Counted from the stretch's first letter, positions 46,356-57,148 are shown. The stretch: DNA of 64,000 nucleotides from Blasia pusilla (GCA_050084515.1 CM114275.1:14012001-14076000), one strand, 5' to 3'. Numbers and translations are program-made. Notes: generated by a model from the letters alone, not told the origin.

Positions 46356-46740
46356 TTACGAGTGGTGTGCCACCCACTTCTGCGCTTCACTCCCCTCCAG
46401 AGTGATTTTCATCAATGTGATCCGCCTAAATTCGGATATCCCAAAAAGCTCAAACCTGTGGATGCGATCTAGCAAAACCTTTTCTCCAATTCGACCCCGT
46501 GGGTCTTTTTCCCTCTTTCGTTGGCATTTAATAATCGCCTTCAACTCCTTGTAGAAGTCATGGCCAAAATCTAGGTTAAGGATAGCGATGTAACGCTTCA
46601 TCTTGCTCATAGTATACTTTGTGGCTGTTGACATAGCAACCTAGATGAACTTTGCTCGCTCTGACGCCGAAACGTTTTCCCTCCGCTCTAGCTCCATTGT
46701 GGCGCTTTTCTTGACTGCCTGGATTTTGGGCCTGCACAGA
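46356..46740 (-). pseudogene. Unrecognised degenerate coding sequence, right of copy 3
   Basis: A 92-codon minus frame (ATKYTMSKMKRYIAILNLDF, KVLLDRIHRFELFG, MKITLEGSEAQKWV) with an in-frame extension upstream broken by a stop (RPKIQAVKKSATMELERREN). I do not recognise the family. It may be the other half of the unit at 35279-35985 split by copy 3. Confidence 0.4.
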
Positions 46741-46766
46741 ATCGTGACCACTACATCTTGGGAGAT

Positions 46767-48055
46767 TGTAATGTACAAGAGTTATAAGAATTGATCTTTT
46801 TATGATGATTTATGGAGTTCGATCCCGAAGAGGATCACTATTATCCGAAAAGAAAGTTTGAAAGTGTGCTGTTTACGTGAAGTTGATAGTTATGTTGATA
46901 CGAAATAGATTCAAACATTATCCGCTTATTCTCCTTCTCACAAGTACCAAGATTTTCCTTTCCTCTATTCTCTCAAGTGGAATCAAATGAACGCTCAGGT
47001 AGATTCGCACTCAACACCAAAGAACCTCACAGAGATCTCATCAACGAGATGGCTTCTCCTACTTTCGGAACTCAATCGGTCTTGGCAGGCTACTCTCTGT
47101 CAAACATATTTCTCACGTCTTGAAGTTGATAATTCTATTGGTGAAAGGTGCTCTCCCAATCCACTCCTCATTCTACATACACAGTAAGAATTCTTAGACA
47201 TATGCATCGCACATCAAAATGAAGAAATGGGTTCCTTACTATTCCATCAAGAACAAGAAAGCTTCAAAGTGTATACAAGCACGAGAGGATACTACTCCCT
47301 TGCTCGGACCATTCCTACTGCATAAGGACATCGTAAGAGAATGATGCTAATAACTACGTTGATGATCCTTAAATATCCTTCCAAACGGTATTAGTACTAA
47401 AGATTTGAAGCGCTTATTGCTAAGTAGGCACCTATTGGGATCTTTTAACTACTTTGATCTACGATTCTCCTAAGTTTTCCTATGATCCCTATGAATATGC
47501 TAGTCGTAACTGTTCTACATTCCTATCTGGTCCAAAAAGGCACGCCTCTTCCTAGCCTAACTACTATAACAGTGTGCCGCTTAGAATTGCAGACAGTCTT
47601 CTCTTTAATGCGAAGTCGGAAGCTCTTCTTCTTCTTTCCAAGACAAAGCTCTTCCTCTTATTTCCAAGACAAAGTGCTACATTCTTCCCGCTTGTTCCAA
47701 GTGTTTCGTTCTTCCAGGGAGTACTGCTGCTTCGTCTTGGTGCTTTGTACAAGAACGAAGTACTTCACAATCAGGTTCTTTATTTCAGCTTCGTTGTCTT
47801 TTCCAAGCTTCGCACATTGTCTTTAGACTTCATGAATTCATTTCTCTCCTCCAAGGCAAATCCTTTATGTTCCACCTTTCTCCCTTATCCTAGGAGCTTC
47901 ATGATCCATTTCGGTACTCCTCATTCTCCCAATACGCCAAAAATAATATTCAAGACATCCTTTTACTTCAAAGAGTCTTCATTCCTGAAGACCTGTATAA
48001 GAATTGAACACAAAAATGTGTTTATCTTCAAAATTGCAAAATTTTGGGTATCACA
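46767..48055 (-). repeat. Solo LTR of family E, minus orientation (about 1.29 kb)
   Basis: On the minus strand it starts TGTGATACCC (48055) and ends GTACATTACA (46767). It aligns with 53187-54474 and 59453-60748. Flanks are GAGAT and TAGAT, four of five bases alike, consistent with an old target duplication around a solo LTR. No coding sequence lies beside it. It contains many TTCGCTCTT/GAAGC words. Confidence 0.78.
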
Positions 48056-48270
48056 TAGATGTATATATTCAACCAAGTCTTTTTTTAAATCTGCACTCCC
48101 TTGGCGAGCATCACATCCACTAAGTCCTCTCCGAGGAATCCTTTGTATTGTGACGGATGCATTGTAAGCACCTTCTTGACTCTATCGCATTGTTGGATCT
48201 AGTGATGGGTCACGTTCCCCTTTGAGATAATCCTGCAATTGTCAAGCCAAAGTGAGAATTTTGATCTATT
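48056..48270. other. Short intergenic stretch
   Basis: Sequence between the solo LTR and the palindrome array. Nothing coding or structural was recognised. Confidence 0.3.
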
Positions 48271-48766
48271 GCAACCCGTCAGTTTTCGTCAGGTTGCACA
48301 CAAGATGAAAGAATAGATGATGTCAGACTTAGTGCAGGATGTTGGACTCGGATGGGTTGCACCACTCTATGCAAATGGCAACGATGTGCAACCCGTCGGA
48401 CTCTGACGTGTTGCGACATTCTCCCGAAGATTGCCGTTGCGATAGGTTTATTGTAGTTTCGGCAATCCGTCGAAGTCTAATGGGTTGCACATCAATGCCA
48501 TCAGCCTAAAGTGTTGCAACTCGTTGGAGTCCGACAGGTTGCAAGGAGGCCCCAAAAGCGCAAAAAAAGAATGAGATTCTTATGATTTAGCTAAAAAAGG
48601 TGCTTGCAACCCCTCGGGCTTGGACGGGTCGCATTGATAAAAAATATCCCTCTTATGTAGTAATTATTTTACCTTATGCAACCCGTCGGAGTCCGATGGG
48701 TTGCATTTGGGCCTTCCATGACTTCTTTAGTAGTCCATTATGCAACCCGTTGGCCTCCAACGGGTT
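48271..48766. repeat. Array of quasi-palindromic 27-30 bp units, left block
   Basis: Units lie at about 48271-48300, 48331-48361, 48388-48414, 48462-48488, 48515-48544, 48605-48635, 48677-48706 and 48741-48766. The consensus is GCAACCCGTCGG, a 1-3 base centre, then TCCGACGGGTTGC; each unit is nearly its own reverse complement. Spacing is irregular (about 53-90 bp) and the intervening sequence is unrelated between units. The last unit is split by the solo LTR at 48767-50292. Loss of complementarity in individual units is modest. Confidence 0.82.
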
Positions 48767-50292
48767 TGTGATAACCCACTCTTATGAGAATTTTGAAATT
48801 TTGATGTTTTTGTACTGAATTATAGCAAAGTCTTTATGAAGTGAAGACTAAAGACTCACTACTGGAAGTAAAGGGTCTTACTTTACTGAAATTGTCTGGG
48901 AGGAGTGATTGAAAGAACTCTGATGAGAAAACAAGAAAGGTTATAAGATTAAGGATTGTCTTGGAAGAGCGAGAGGTATATAAAAATAGGAATAGAAGTT
49001 AGAAGAGGAAGCACGGACGCTTTGCAAGGAAGATCAAAGAAAAAACAGTGGAAAGGACTGTCAACAAAGACTGAGGGAAAGCTTCGTTGTAAAGAAGATG
49101 GTAGATAGTCTTTGTAGGAAGACTCAAAAACAAGGACAAAGACTCTTGAGCAAAGACTAAGAACTCAAAGAAGGAAGAGGAAGAAGCGGAAGAGGTGAAA
49201 GAGTCTTCACAAAAGTGGACAGGTATATTACGAAGAGGAATAGAAAGATAGAGAATACTTGGAAGAAAGCTGAAGGAAAGAACGTAAAGACTCTTCGCGA
49301 AGGTAGAAAGATAAGAGTCTTCGCACGATGATAGGATAGGAAAGAGAAAGACTACAAAGACTTGGATGAGTCTTTGCAAAGAACTGTGAAGACTGTGAAG
49401 ATTGAACCGTTGCGGTGGTTTCAGAAGCCAGAAAGGGAGAGTCGCGGCGGTTACAACAGTTTAAAAGGAGCATAAAGGAAACGTCAAGACAATGAATAGT
49501 CTTAGGAAGATGGAAGGTTGGAGAATTAGAATCAAAGAGTTAGGATTAGCAGTTAGAAATCTAGATTAGAGCAGGAAGACCAATCGGAATTATGAATACT
49601 ATTTAAAGAACAATTAGTAGAAGAAGGGATCATCATTTTTCCCTTGTCTCTTGAACTCCTCACTCCTGTTCCGTGTATCTTGAATTTACCATCAGTCTTG
49701 GTGAGTGTGTAAGGAGTTTCGTTGGGGGGGGGGGATGATCCAAGCTGAAGAGTCTTTTACTTTCTGAAGCTTGTACTACTTTCAAGTTCTTTCCACTCTT
49801 AGATGTAAAGAAGAGTCTTCTCTCATTCTTCATGATATGCGGAATCGAATTTGGATCTTATTGGGCTGCAATACATATGAGCGCTGAGTCTTGTAGATTC
49901 ATAATTCTAGAAGATAATCAAGAAGAAGCATAGCAAAGATGTTAGATAGTGAATAACCTACCATGACAGATTTAATTCTGAAAGTAGGATGAGCCGCCAT
50001 TCTTGAGGTCTCTTTGAGGTCTTCGTGGAGCTTTGTTATTGAAGATTCGCAAGAGTCTTTCTCTACACTTGAGAAGAATATTTTCTATGAGGAAAGAAGA
50101 CCATCTCATTTTTTCTTTACTTTCATGAAGTTAGAGTTATTAGAGTTAGTGAAGCGTTTTAAGTGAAAATAACGTTTATTCTTGTTAATTCTTATAAAGC
50201 CTCTCTTTACTCAGGAAACAATGATCTCTTGGGAACGAACTTAATACTTTTCGATAGAAACGGTATCTTTTTTCCTTGAGTTGTACATTACA
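48767..50292 (+). repeat. Solo LTR of family E with 5-bp target duplication GGGTT
   Basis: Starts TGTGATAACCC and ends TTGTACATTACA. GGGTT stands immediately outside both ends (48762-48766 and 50293-50297). Removing the 1526 bp plus one GGGTT restores a complete quasi-palindrome (TGCAACCCGTTGG joined to CCAACGGGTTGC). It is longer than the family E LTRs elsewhere and shares its last 300 bp with 55058-55372. A run of eleven G lies near 49724. Confidence 0.9.
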
Positions 50293-50297
50293 GGGTT

Positions 50298-50558
50298 GCA
50301 AAATAGAGGTTTCATCCAAAAACTTGGCTATAATGTTTTGTCATCTCGAAACTCGTCGGGCTCCAACTAGTTGCAAGTTGGTGGAGCAACATGTGACAGA
50401 AGACCTAAATGAAACGTGTCAGACTCCGAAAGGTTGCTGGATAGTGTCCTGAATTATCCATGGAAGATTTGATGGGCTGACACTATCATTTCCTATGATT
50501 CCAAACAAACATTCTTATACACATTAGAGCAACCCATAGGACTCCTACGAGTTGGAGC
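50298..50558. repeat. Quasi-palindromic array, right block
   Basis: After the split unit, further units occur at about 50348-50377 (AAACTCGTCGGGCTCC then AACTAGTTGC), 50411-50440 and 50529-50558. They are more decayed than the left block but keep the same arms. Confidence 0.7.
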
Positions 50559-50762
50559 AAGCGCAAAATTCTTAGAGAGAATAAGAAAAACTTCCATATT
50601 CATCGAGTGCATAGCCATCTCCACCATAGCCATGTGATGTAGAAAGGGATGGAGGATGACTTCCCTCACGTAGAAATGCGCCTCCAATGAATTTGGGCGC
50701 TTCTCTGCAAACTAAGACCATGCCATGAACTCGTGGCTCCCATCCCAGATGAAAAAACAATA

Positions 50763-50826
50763 AGGGACATGGAGTTCATAAATGATGTTGAGTTCCTTCG
50801 ACATCATTTATGAACTCCATGTCCCT
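50763..50826. repeat. Perfect 26-bp inverted repeat with a 12-nt loop
   Basis: The left arm 50763-50788 (AGGGACATGGAGTTCATAAA...) is the exact complement of 50801-50826. The loop is 50789-50800. The stem has no mismatch, unlike the nearby quasi-palindromes. It could be a small-RNA hairpin or the product of a recent inverted duplication. Confidence 0.85.
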
Positions 50827-51315
50827 CATTCTCTAGAATGTGTCTAGGTTCTCTACGTCCTCTTCCATCACAAGAGACTACGTTCCATGTTCATCATAAG
50901 GCTCAACATAGAACGGAGGGAAACTGTCGACGTAAGATGTTGTTGCAATTGATTGCTTCAACTTTGCAATGTCTTCTTCCGATTGAATTTCCTAGACATA
51001 CTCCATGGTCCGAAGTCAAAAAAGAGGAATTCTAGGGGATTTATGGCCATCCAGCATCACCATCTGCTTTACAACGTGCAAAAAATTCGAGAAGGTTAAT
51101 AAGGTGCAATTTGCTTCTAAAGGGATTACAAAAGCTTTGTAAGATATGCCAAAGATTGCTTACCCTCTCAAAAATTGGATCAATGTCGAGGTCGGCCACC
51201 TGCTCTGAGACAGCATGAGGCAACTCCACTAGATACTCATCCACACGGAAGAGGTTAATTTCTTCTACCGGGCTTAAGGAAGACGACGACTCTTCTCCTA
51301 TTTTTTTAAAGATGT
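50827..51315. other. Intergenic; no gene recognised
   Basis: A 101-codon minus frame (51346-51041) has acidic, protein-like sequence (VDEYLVELPHAVSEQVADLD) but no domain I know. It may be host or transposon remnant. Confidence 0.3.
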
Positions 51316-51621
51316 TGTCGTGCGCATACACATCCCTACACAACATACATCGCTTTCATCGAACACACATACAAATACACATGATCCCATGCTAACTCAT
51401 GGCATCCATACGCAGAGGCCATAAGTACCAAAATATCTCCAATAAAGTAAGATCAAATCTCTTTCTATGCCATCTCACCATAGCTCTCAAAGATGTGCAC
51501 TCTCTCTCATGTCAAACCAAACCCACTCTCCTAATGAGAGGCTTGGATTACACTCACAAGGCAAGGGACCATAGCTTCGCCGCCTTATGCAAAGAAGTTC
51601 AACAAAAAGAGAATGAGCTTT

Positions 51622-51699
<78 letters not shown>

Positions 51700-52015
51700 G
51701 AGGTGTACCCCCTTCCCTCTCCCAAGCCCTCTCAACGTTAACCTATGCTCGCAGGTCATCTCCTTGGGTCTTGACCTGCTATAGCAGGTCAAAGACCACT
51801 TTCAAAAGTAAAAATTCAACTATCCCCAACATGGAATCTTACCCAAAATAGTAAGTTTCTCTATATGGCTCCAAAAGAGCCAAAACGAAGTGAAAACCTG
51901 CTCTCTCAGGTTTACTGGGGCCTCAAAAGGTCATCCTCGACCTCTTGGGCTTGTCCTCCACTACTCGTGCAGACGCTCTACTAGATCCCACCGATCTATC
52001 CTAACAGTCGTGACA
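51316..52015 (-). repeat. 3' LTR of copy 4, with a long CT/GA microsatellite
   Basis: On the minus strand B begins TGTCACGACTGTTAGG at 52015 and ends near 51443; A follows to 51316, ending GCGCACGACA. The GA run that is four units long in copy 3 is about 35 units here (51626-51696). Otherwise the order of blocks is the same as in copy 3. Confidence 0.85.
51626..51696. repeat. (CT)n microsatellite, about 71 bp
   Basis: An uninterrupted CT dinucleotide run inside the copy 4 LTR. The equivalent GAGAGAGAGC in copy 3 is short, so the expansion occurred after the copies separated. Confidence 0.95.
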
Positions 52016-52144
52016 GTTGTCGTGCGCATACACATCGCTACACAACATGCATCGCTATCATCGAACACACACACAAACACACACAATCCCATGCTAACTC
52101 ATGGCATCCATACACAGAGGCGAGAAGTACCAAAATATCTCCAA
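52016..52144 (-). repeat. Extra A segment next to the LTR of copy 4
   Basis: The same roughly 129-bp segment as at 45576-45704, again between a CTAGGGGG purine run (52146-52157, minus strand) and the LTR B segment. Its presence in two copies shows the A-B-A end is a family property. Confidence 0.75.
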
Positions 52145-52319
52145 TCGACCCCCTAGCTGGTGGTCAGGTCCCTCTAACTCCAGATAGCCATCTATCCCTA
52201 TCTACCATGACATACATCTCTAGGAGGCTAAGAGCAAAAAGGCCGGGTGCTCATGTGGCCCCATTGTTAGTCGCCTTCCTATCATCCATGTCACATAAAA
52301 AGTCGGAATCAAAACCTAC

Positions 52320-53186
52320 CTAGTATCTCCTCTTTGTACATTTGGGACATATCCATCGTCCCCGAGGAACCCTAGTGAGAGGTGGCGTCAGACATGCCAT
52401 ATGCCAACCTCTCGAACATCCATCATAGATTAGCATCGTGGCCGCACCACGAGTAGAACCACACAACATACAATGCAAGCCTGCAGGAACTACTGCTGAG
52501 CTCGGATCTACTGTACCATCAATATTAGGAAGGTGACATGGCGCACAATTACGCACATGGTCCTTCCATACCATACCATCGCGTCCCTCCAGCAAGAGAA
52601 CATCGGATGGCAAAACTTCACGCACTCTCGGGATAATGCGCCCTGCAATCACATCTAACGTCGTTGGTGCCGTGTGCTGCAAGTAGACATAATCTCCTTG
52701 ATGAAACCTCCGGATAGTTGGTCGATAACCACGACCTCGAATAGTCGCATACCTCGACGTATCCCGATGATGCGCAATCGCCAAGTTTTTGAACGCCATG
52801 GGCATCACTCTCTGAAAAAACTCAGCCCTCTGAGAACATGCTCGCTTCCATACATCTGGGTCATCAAGGTCCAGCACCTCACCAACATCTTGACGAATGG
52901 CCGTAGGTAAATCTTGCTCTTGGCCATAAAGTAGCAAGTACTATGAAAAAAATGCTAAGGATGTCTGCCTGCAGAATCTGTATCCCATCGCCAACCACGG
53001 AAATTGGAGGTCCCAATCTCCTAGGTGACCTCTCTCCAAGCCATACTTGCATAAACCCCTCTTCATCGTCTACACAACTCTCTCCGCTAATCCATCCACC
53101 TCAGGATGATCTCGCGAAGTCATACGGTGGTCGATCAACGCTTGATCACACAAGGCCTGGAACTCACCGCGAAACTCAGTACCATG
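52320..53186 (-). pseudogene. Integrase end and PHD finger, copy 4
   Basis: An open frame at 52937-52320 (205 codons) aligns with copy 3: LLYGQEQDLPTAIRQDVGEV, RFHQGDYVYLQ, EGRDGMVWKDHVRN and CHLPN, then a PHD finger with CMLC, YDGC, HMAC and CPKC. The first Cys of the second pair is Tyr (LIYDGC; copy 3 has LVCDGC), so one zinc ligand is lost in this copy. Upstream to 53186 the integrase core continues with QFPW and KRGL segments but has stops and small indels. Confidence 0.85.
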
Positions 53187-54474
53187 GTATAATATACAAC
53201 AAATATAAGAATTGATATTTTTACAGTAATTTAGTGAGTTCGATCCCCAAGAGGATCATGATTATGTGGAAAGAGCGATTAAGATGTCGTTTATCTTGTA
53301 ATACTTGTTATTAAGTGTATATAATTCAGATTCAATGACTTATCGATGTCTTTAGATCTCTCTTAGTACGAATATTTCTTTCCTCTATTCTCTCAAGTGG
53401 AGTTGAAATTACGCTTAGATAGATCTTCACTCAACATCAAAGAACCTCACAGAGATCTCAACAAGAAGTTGGCTTCTCCTACTTTCGGAACTCAATCCGT
53501 CTAGGCATGCTACTCTCTGTCAAACAAATTTCTTACAACTCCGTGTTGATTATTCTATTGATGAAAAGGTTATGTTGATTCACTCTTCACTGTGCATATC
53601 CAATGAGAATACTCAGACATATGCATTGCACATCAGAATGAAGAAATGAGTACTTTACTACTCCATCAAGAATGAGAAAGCTTCAAAAGTGTATACAAGC
53701 GTGAGAGGGTACTACTCCCTTGCTCGGACCATTCCTACAACATAAGGACTTTGTGAGAGAATGATGAGGATAGCTACTTTCATGCCTCTTAAATATTCTC
53801 CGAAGTAGGAGTGATTCTAAGGATTCGAAGCGTTCTTGAGGAATATGGTGTCTCTTCAAAATTTATAACTACCAAGATCTATGGAGCTATTTTCTTTTCC
53901 TATGATCCTTGTGAATCCATTGAGCGTAACTATACTAACTTCCTATTTGATACAAAAAGTTGCGCCTCTTCCTAGTCTAACTTTTATAATGGTGTGCGGC
54001 TTGAAATCACTTCGAGTCTTAGCTTCGCTTCATTGCGAAGTATGAACCTCTTTTGCTTCCTTTGAGGACGAAGCTCTTTCTCCTGATCTGAAGACGAAGC
54101 GCTCCATTCTTCGCTTTTATTCCGAGGGCTTTGTTCTTTGTGCTTCGTTAAAGAGCGAAGTACTTCTTCCTCTTCTTCTTCATCATGCTTCGTTCAAGAG
54201 CGAAGCTTTTCATAAACAAGTTCTTAATAAGGCTTCGTTGTCTTTTCCAAGCTTCGCTCTTAGTCTTTAGACTTCGTTACCACATTTCCATCTCCTCTAA
54301 GGCAAATCCTTGATCTTCCATATCTCTGCCTTGTCCTAGGAGCTTCGTGATCTCTTCCAATATTACTCATTCTTATACTACACAACCATAATATCCAAAA
54401 TCATTAGGTATACACAAGTTTTCTTTGAATAAAAAGCTCAAAAGCTTCAAAAGTACAAAATTGCGGGTATCACA
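53187..54474 (-). repeat. LTR of family E, minus orientation
   Basis: On the minus strand it starts TGTGATACCC at 54474 and runs to about 53187, where it interrupts copy 4. It is preceded on its coding side by the purine tract TTTGAGGGAGGGGGTA (54475-54490), so it is a 3' LTR. Rich in CTTCGCTCTT and AAGAGCGAAG words. Confidence 0.8.
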
Positions 54475-54490
54475 TACCCCCTCCCTCAAA
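54475..54490 (-). other. Polypurine tract of family E element
   Basis: TTTGAGGGAGGGGGTA on the minus strand directly precedes the TGTGATACCC LTR start. The same arrangement occurs on the plus strand at 59437-59452. Such tracts prime plus-strand DNA synthesis. Confidence 0.75.
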
Positions 54491-54528
54491 TGTGAGCCGC
54501 CCCGGCAAACACTTCATGTTGTATCTTC

Positions 54529-54960
54529 TTAATCCATAAAAGTATCTTGTAAGCTATCGAACTCAGTTATAGGTGGAAAGTGACCATGAATAGTGGAAGG
54601 TTTGTTAACAATATTGGGGGCGTGATTCCACATCTTCTCTCGCCATTTGATAACAACTAACAAAGTTCCTAACACTTCGTTTTGGACTAATACGTTCGAT
54701 GGATTAAACAGAGGAAGTTCTTCAAGATTGATCGTGATGTCGGGTACGACTTCGGGGAGAGACTTCGTATGATTTTCAAATTGGCGTTTCCAATGTTTGT
54801 TGACATAATCGATCTCCTCGCTCATCAGTTGTTCGAAGCTCTTGGTTGCTTCCTCGATCAACTCCTTGACATCTTCGGGGTCTGACTGTACTTCGTCGAG
54901 CAGATTCTGCTCCGCCTCCAAGACAGCGATCCTATCGGTGGCTTCTGACCATTGTGCCAC
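54529..54960 (-). CDS. Family E internal open frame, coiled-coil, function unknown
   Basis: A 143-codon frame ending 39 bases before the polypurine tract. The N-terminal half is acidic and heptad-like (DRIAVLEAEQNLLDEVQSDP, KELIEEATKSFEQLM), a likely coiled coil. The C-terminal half (INLEELPLFNPSNVLVQNEV, LLVVIKWREKMWNHAPNIVN) matches the translation of 59190-59440 on the plus strand, where it is broken by stops. I recognise no catalytic motif. Its position next to the 3' LTR, with no pol visible, suggests a non-autonomous element carrying a single ORF. Confidence 0.55.
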   Translation of the reverse strand: MAQWSEATDRIAVLEAEQNLLDEVQSDPEDVKELIEEATKSFEQLMSEEIDYVNKHWKRQFENHTKSLPEVVPDITINLEELPLFNPSNVLVQNEVLGTLLVVIKWREKMWNHAPNIVNKPSTIHGHFPPITEFDSLQDTFMD

Positions 54961-55057
54961 TAAGTCCTTCTTAGTTTCTTGTTGTTCTTGAAGTAACTTT
55001 GAAGCTTGAGCGTTTTATGTGGCTACTTTCTTGAACTCGTGGCTGATAAGATGCATT

Positions 55058-55372
55058 TGTTTCTGAAAGTAGGGTGAGCCGCCTCCTTCTTGAGGTCTCT
55101 TTGAGGTCTTCGTTGGAACTTTGTTATCCAAGATTTTCAAGAGTCTTTATCTGCACTGTAGAAGAGTCTTTTCCAAGAGAGAGGAAAATATTTTTCTTCT
55201 TTTGTACTAATGAAGACTGAGTTATTGAAATTAGTGAAGTGCTTAGTGAAAAAGGAGTTATTCTTCATATTTCTTATAAACCCTCTCTTTACTTAGGAAA
55301 CAGTGATCTTTTGGGAATGAACTTGATACTTTGCAATTAAAAAAGCACCTTTTTCCTTGAGTTGTATATTAC
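55058..55372 (+). repeat. Fragment of family E LTR, plus orientation
   Basis: Aligns with the last 315 bp of the solo LTR at 48767-50292, from TCTGAAAGTAGG to TTGAGTTGTATATTACA. Its orientation is opposite to the LTR at 53187-54474, so this block is a rearranged junction rather than one intact element. Confidence 0.7.
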
Positions 55373-56218
55373 ACCCTCTCTTTAGTCCTTAACCCAATTC
55401 CATGTATAATTAATTTTCAACAATATCTCAGCCTATGCTCGAGCATTTGCTGAGATGTTTGGTGCATGAGAAGCGGCTTTGCATAAGCTTACCAACGCCA
55501 TCTTACGTGTTCCAAATGCATCTTAGGACTAAAATTTATGGTAGAAAATACATTCAAAAACCCCAAACACTAGCCATGTCCCAAGTCCTGTTCTCACCCC
55601 TTGGCCACGTCTCATCCGAGACTCGACTCCTCTGAAGTCAGGGTTCGTGTTTGGTTCGGTTTTCCTAGTATGAGTTGTGAATAAGAATTTAATAGGGACC
55701 TCCAAAATCCACTCTCTTGGACTTGGTTGAGGTTTCGAATCCCAACGCCAAAACTCATGATCCATTCTGTGCCCTTAAGTCGGCCAGCAACGCCCAAAGT
55801 GGGGTTTGAGTCCCAAGCACCCTTGGAGACCTTCCCCCTTACTAGTACGTATGGAGATTCTTGTCCTCCCCCTACCTTTGGGGAAGAGACATCCGGGCTC
55901 CTCTTTTTGGCCCTTAACCTGACTCCTTATATAGTTGTTTTTGGCCAATATCTCAGCCTTTGCTTTAGCGTTTGCAAAGATCTTTGGTGTGTTAGAAGTG
56001 GCTTTGTATAATCTTTCAAAATCCACCTTAATTTTTCCAAATTCATATTGGAAGTAAAATTCATGGTACAAAATTACAATCAAAGACCCCAAACACTAGC
56101 CACGACCCAAGTTTGGTTATCACCCCTTGGCCACGTCTCATAGGATATTCGACTCCCCTCAAGTCTAAGTTTGCGTTTGGTTCCACTTTCCTAGTCGCGG
56201 CCATAAACACATGAAACA
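55373..56218 (-). repeat. Family C LTR remnants, minus orientation, partly duplicated
   Basis: Two related stretches, about 55430-55670 and 55930-56218, share CCCCAAACACTAGCCA, CACCCCTTGGCCACGTCTCAT and GTTTGGTTC blocks. The second ends at 56218, where the minus strand reads TGTTTCATGTGTTTATGG, the family C LTR start. This is a tandem or nested duplication of the LTR. Confidence 0.65.
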
Positions 56219-56894
56219 TTTAAAACGCTAGCCTCGCTCACTTTTGGCACTCATGTTTCCTGACTTGTCTCTTCTTCAGACATCTTCCAAGAGCAAACGA
56301 TTATAGCGTTAGCCCGCTAGAGTTCGGATTTTTTGCTTGGCGCTCGTTCGGTTATGAGGCTTGCAACACATGTGAGGAATACTTTTTGAAAAAAAAATTT
56401 ATCCACAAAATTAAAATGTCAAGCTCTACATGTTCTAATTGAAGCATTTATCACCTCTACGGAGAAATTGACTTGAAATTTGCCAAAATTGACAACAATA
56501 TGGATGAACTAGACGAAATTGGTGTATAGAGAGCAAACTACACAACTTTCCTTTACTAATTTCACTTTCCTACACTGAAATTGCTATTGTAGGAGCTTAA
56601 AGTGTCAAAATCAAACAATTTTGGATGCATTAGGAAGCTCTTAATAAGATTTTTAAAACGGTATGAGTCAAATTTTAGTACCATTTTGACCCATGCCAAC
56701 CCAAATTGTTTAATCGACCAAGAAAGCCCTAAAAGATGTCTCCAAAATGTTATCATAATCACAGCTCCATCTGAAATCTTCTACCAATAAGCTTTGAAGA
56801 AAAATTACCTCTCCCAAAGTGGAGTTGCGCCTTTACTTGCCTTTCTTCTCTCCTCAAATACCAAGAAATTTCAATTGATTTTCTCCTATCATTC
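56219..56894. other. AT-rich intergenic sequence
   Basis: AT-rich with no open frame or element end recognised. A 66-codon frame (56762-56562, minus) has no features. Confidence 0.3.
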
Positions 56895-57002
56895 TGATAC
56901 TAGGTAGAAAATTGCTAAAAAAGCATAACTCATGGGATACGACTCTCACACTGACATACCATCATGAAGAAAAATATTTTGCATTGAGAGAATGAATGTT
57001 TT
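56895..57002 (-). repeat. Copia LTR fragment
   Basis: Matches 5080-5190, the inner end of the copia LTR, in the same orientation: CTAGGTAG, then GCTAAARAAGCATAACT, CTCTCACACT and CATGAAGAAA. The rest of the element is absent. Confidence 0.7.
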
Positions 57003-57148
57003 GCGATCCTCATATCCAAACAAGCACCAAGCAAAACATGTGAAATCTAGCGGGCTCACGTTATGCTAATTTGCGCTCTAGAGAGGTCTGAAGAAGAAAA
57101 AAGTTAGGAAACACAAGTGCGAGACCCGAGCCAGGCTAGAATTTCGAG

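Larger units (their letters stand above)
51316..53186 (-). mobile_element. Gypsy-MTase-PHD element, copy 4 (3' end)
   Basis: A minus-strand fragment with the end of the integrase core, integrase C-terminus, PHD finger, extra A segment, and LTR (B + A). It is cut at about 53186 by a family E LTR, within the integrase at the TEFxGEF motif. The upstream half of the element was not found in the window. Confidence 0.88.

Noticed and set aside
48271-50558. CRISPR-like array of palindromic repeats
   Set aside because: Units differ from each other, spacing is irregular, no cas-like genes are near, and the context is a eukaryotic nuclear genome.
51399-51851. 150-codon plus-strand frame with Ser-Leu repeats
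   Set aside because: It is the translation of the CT microsatellite and LTR on the wrong strand.
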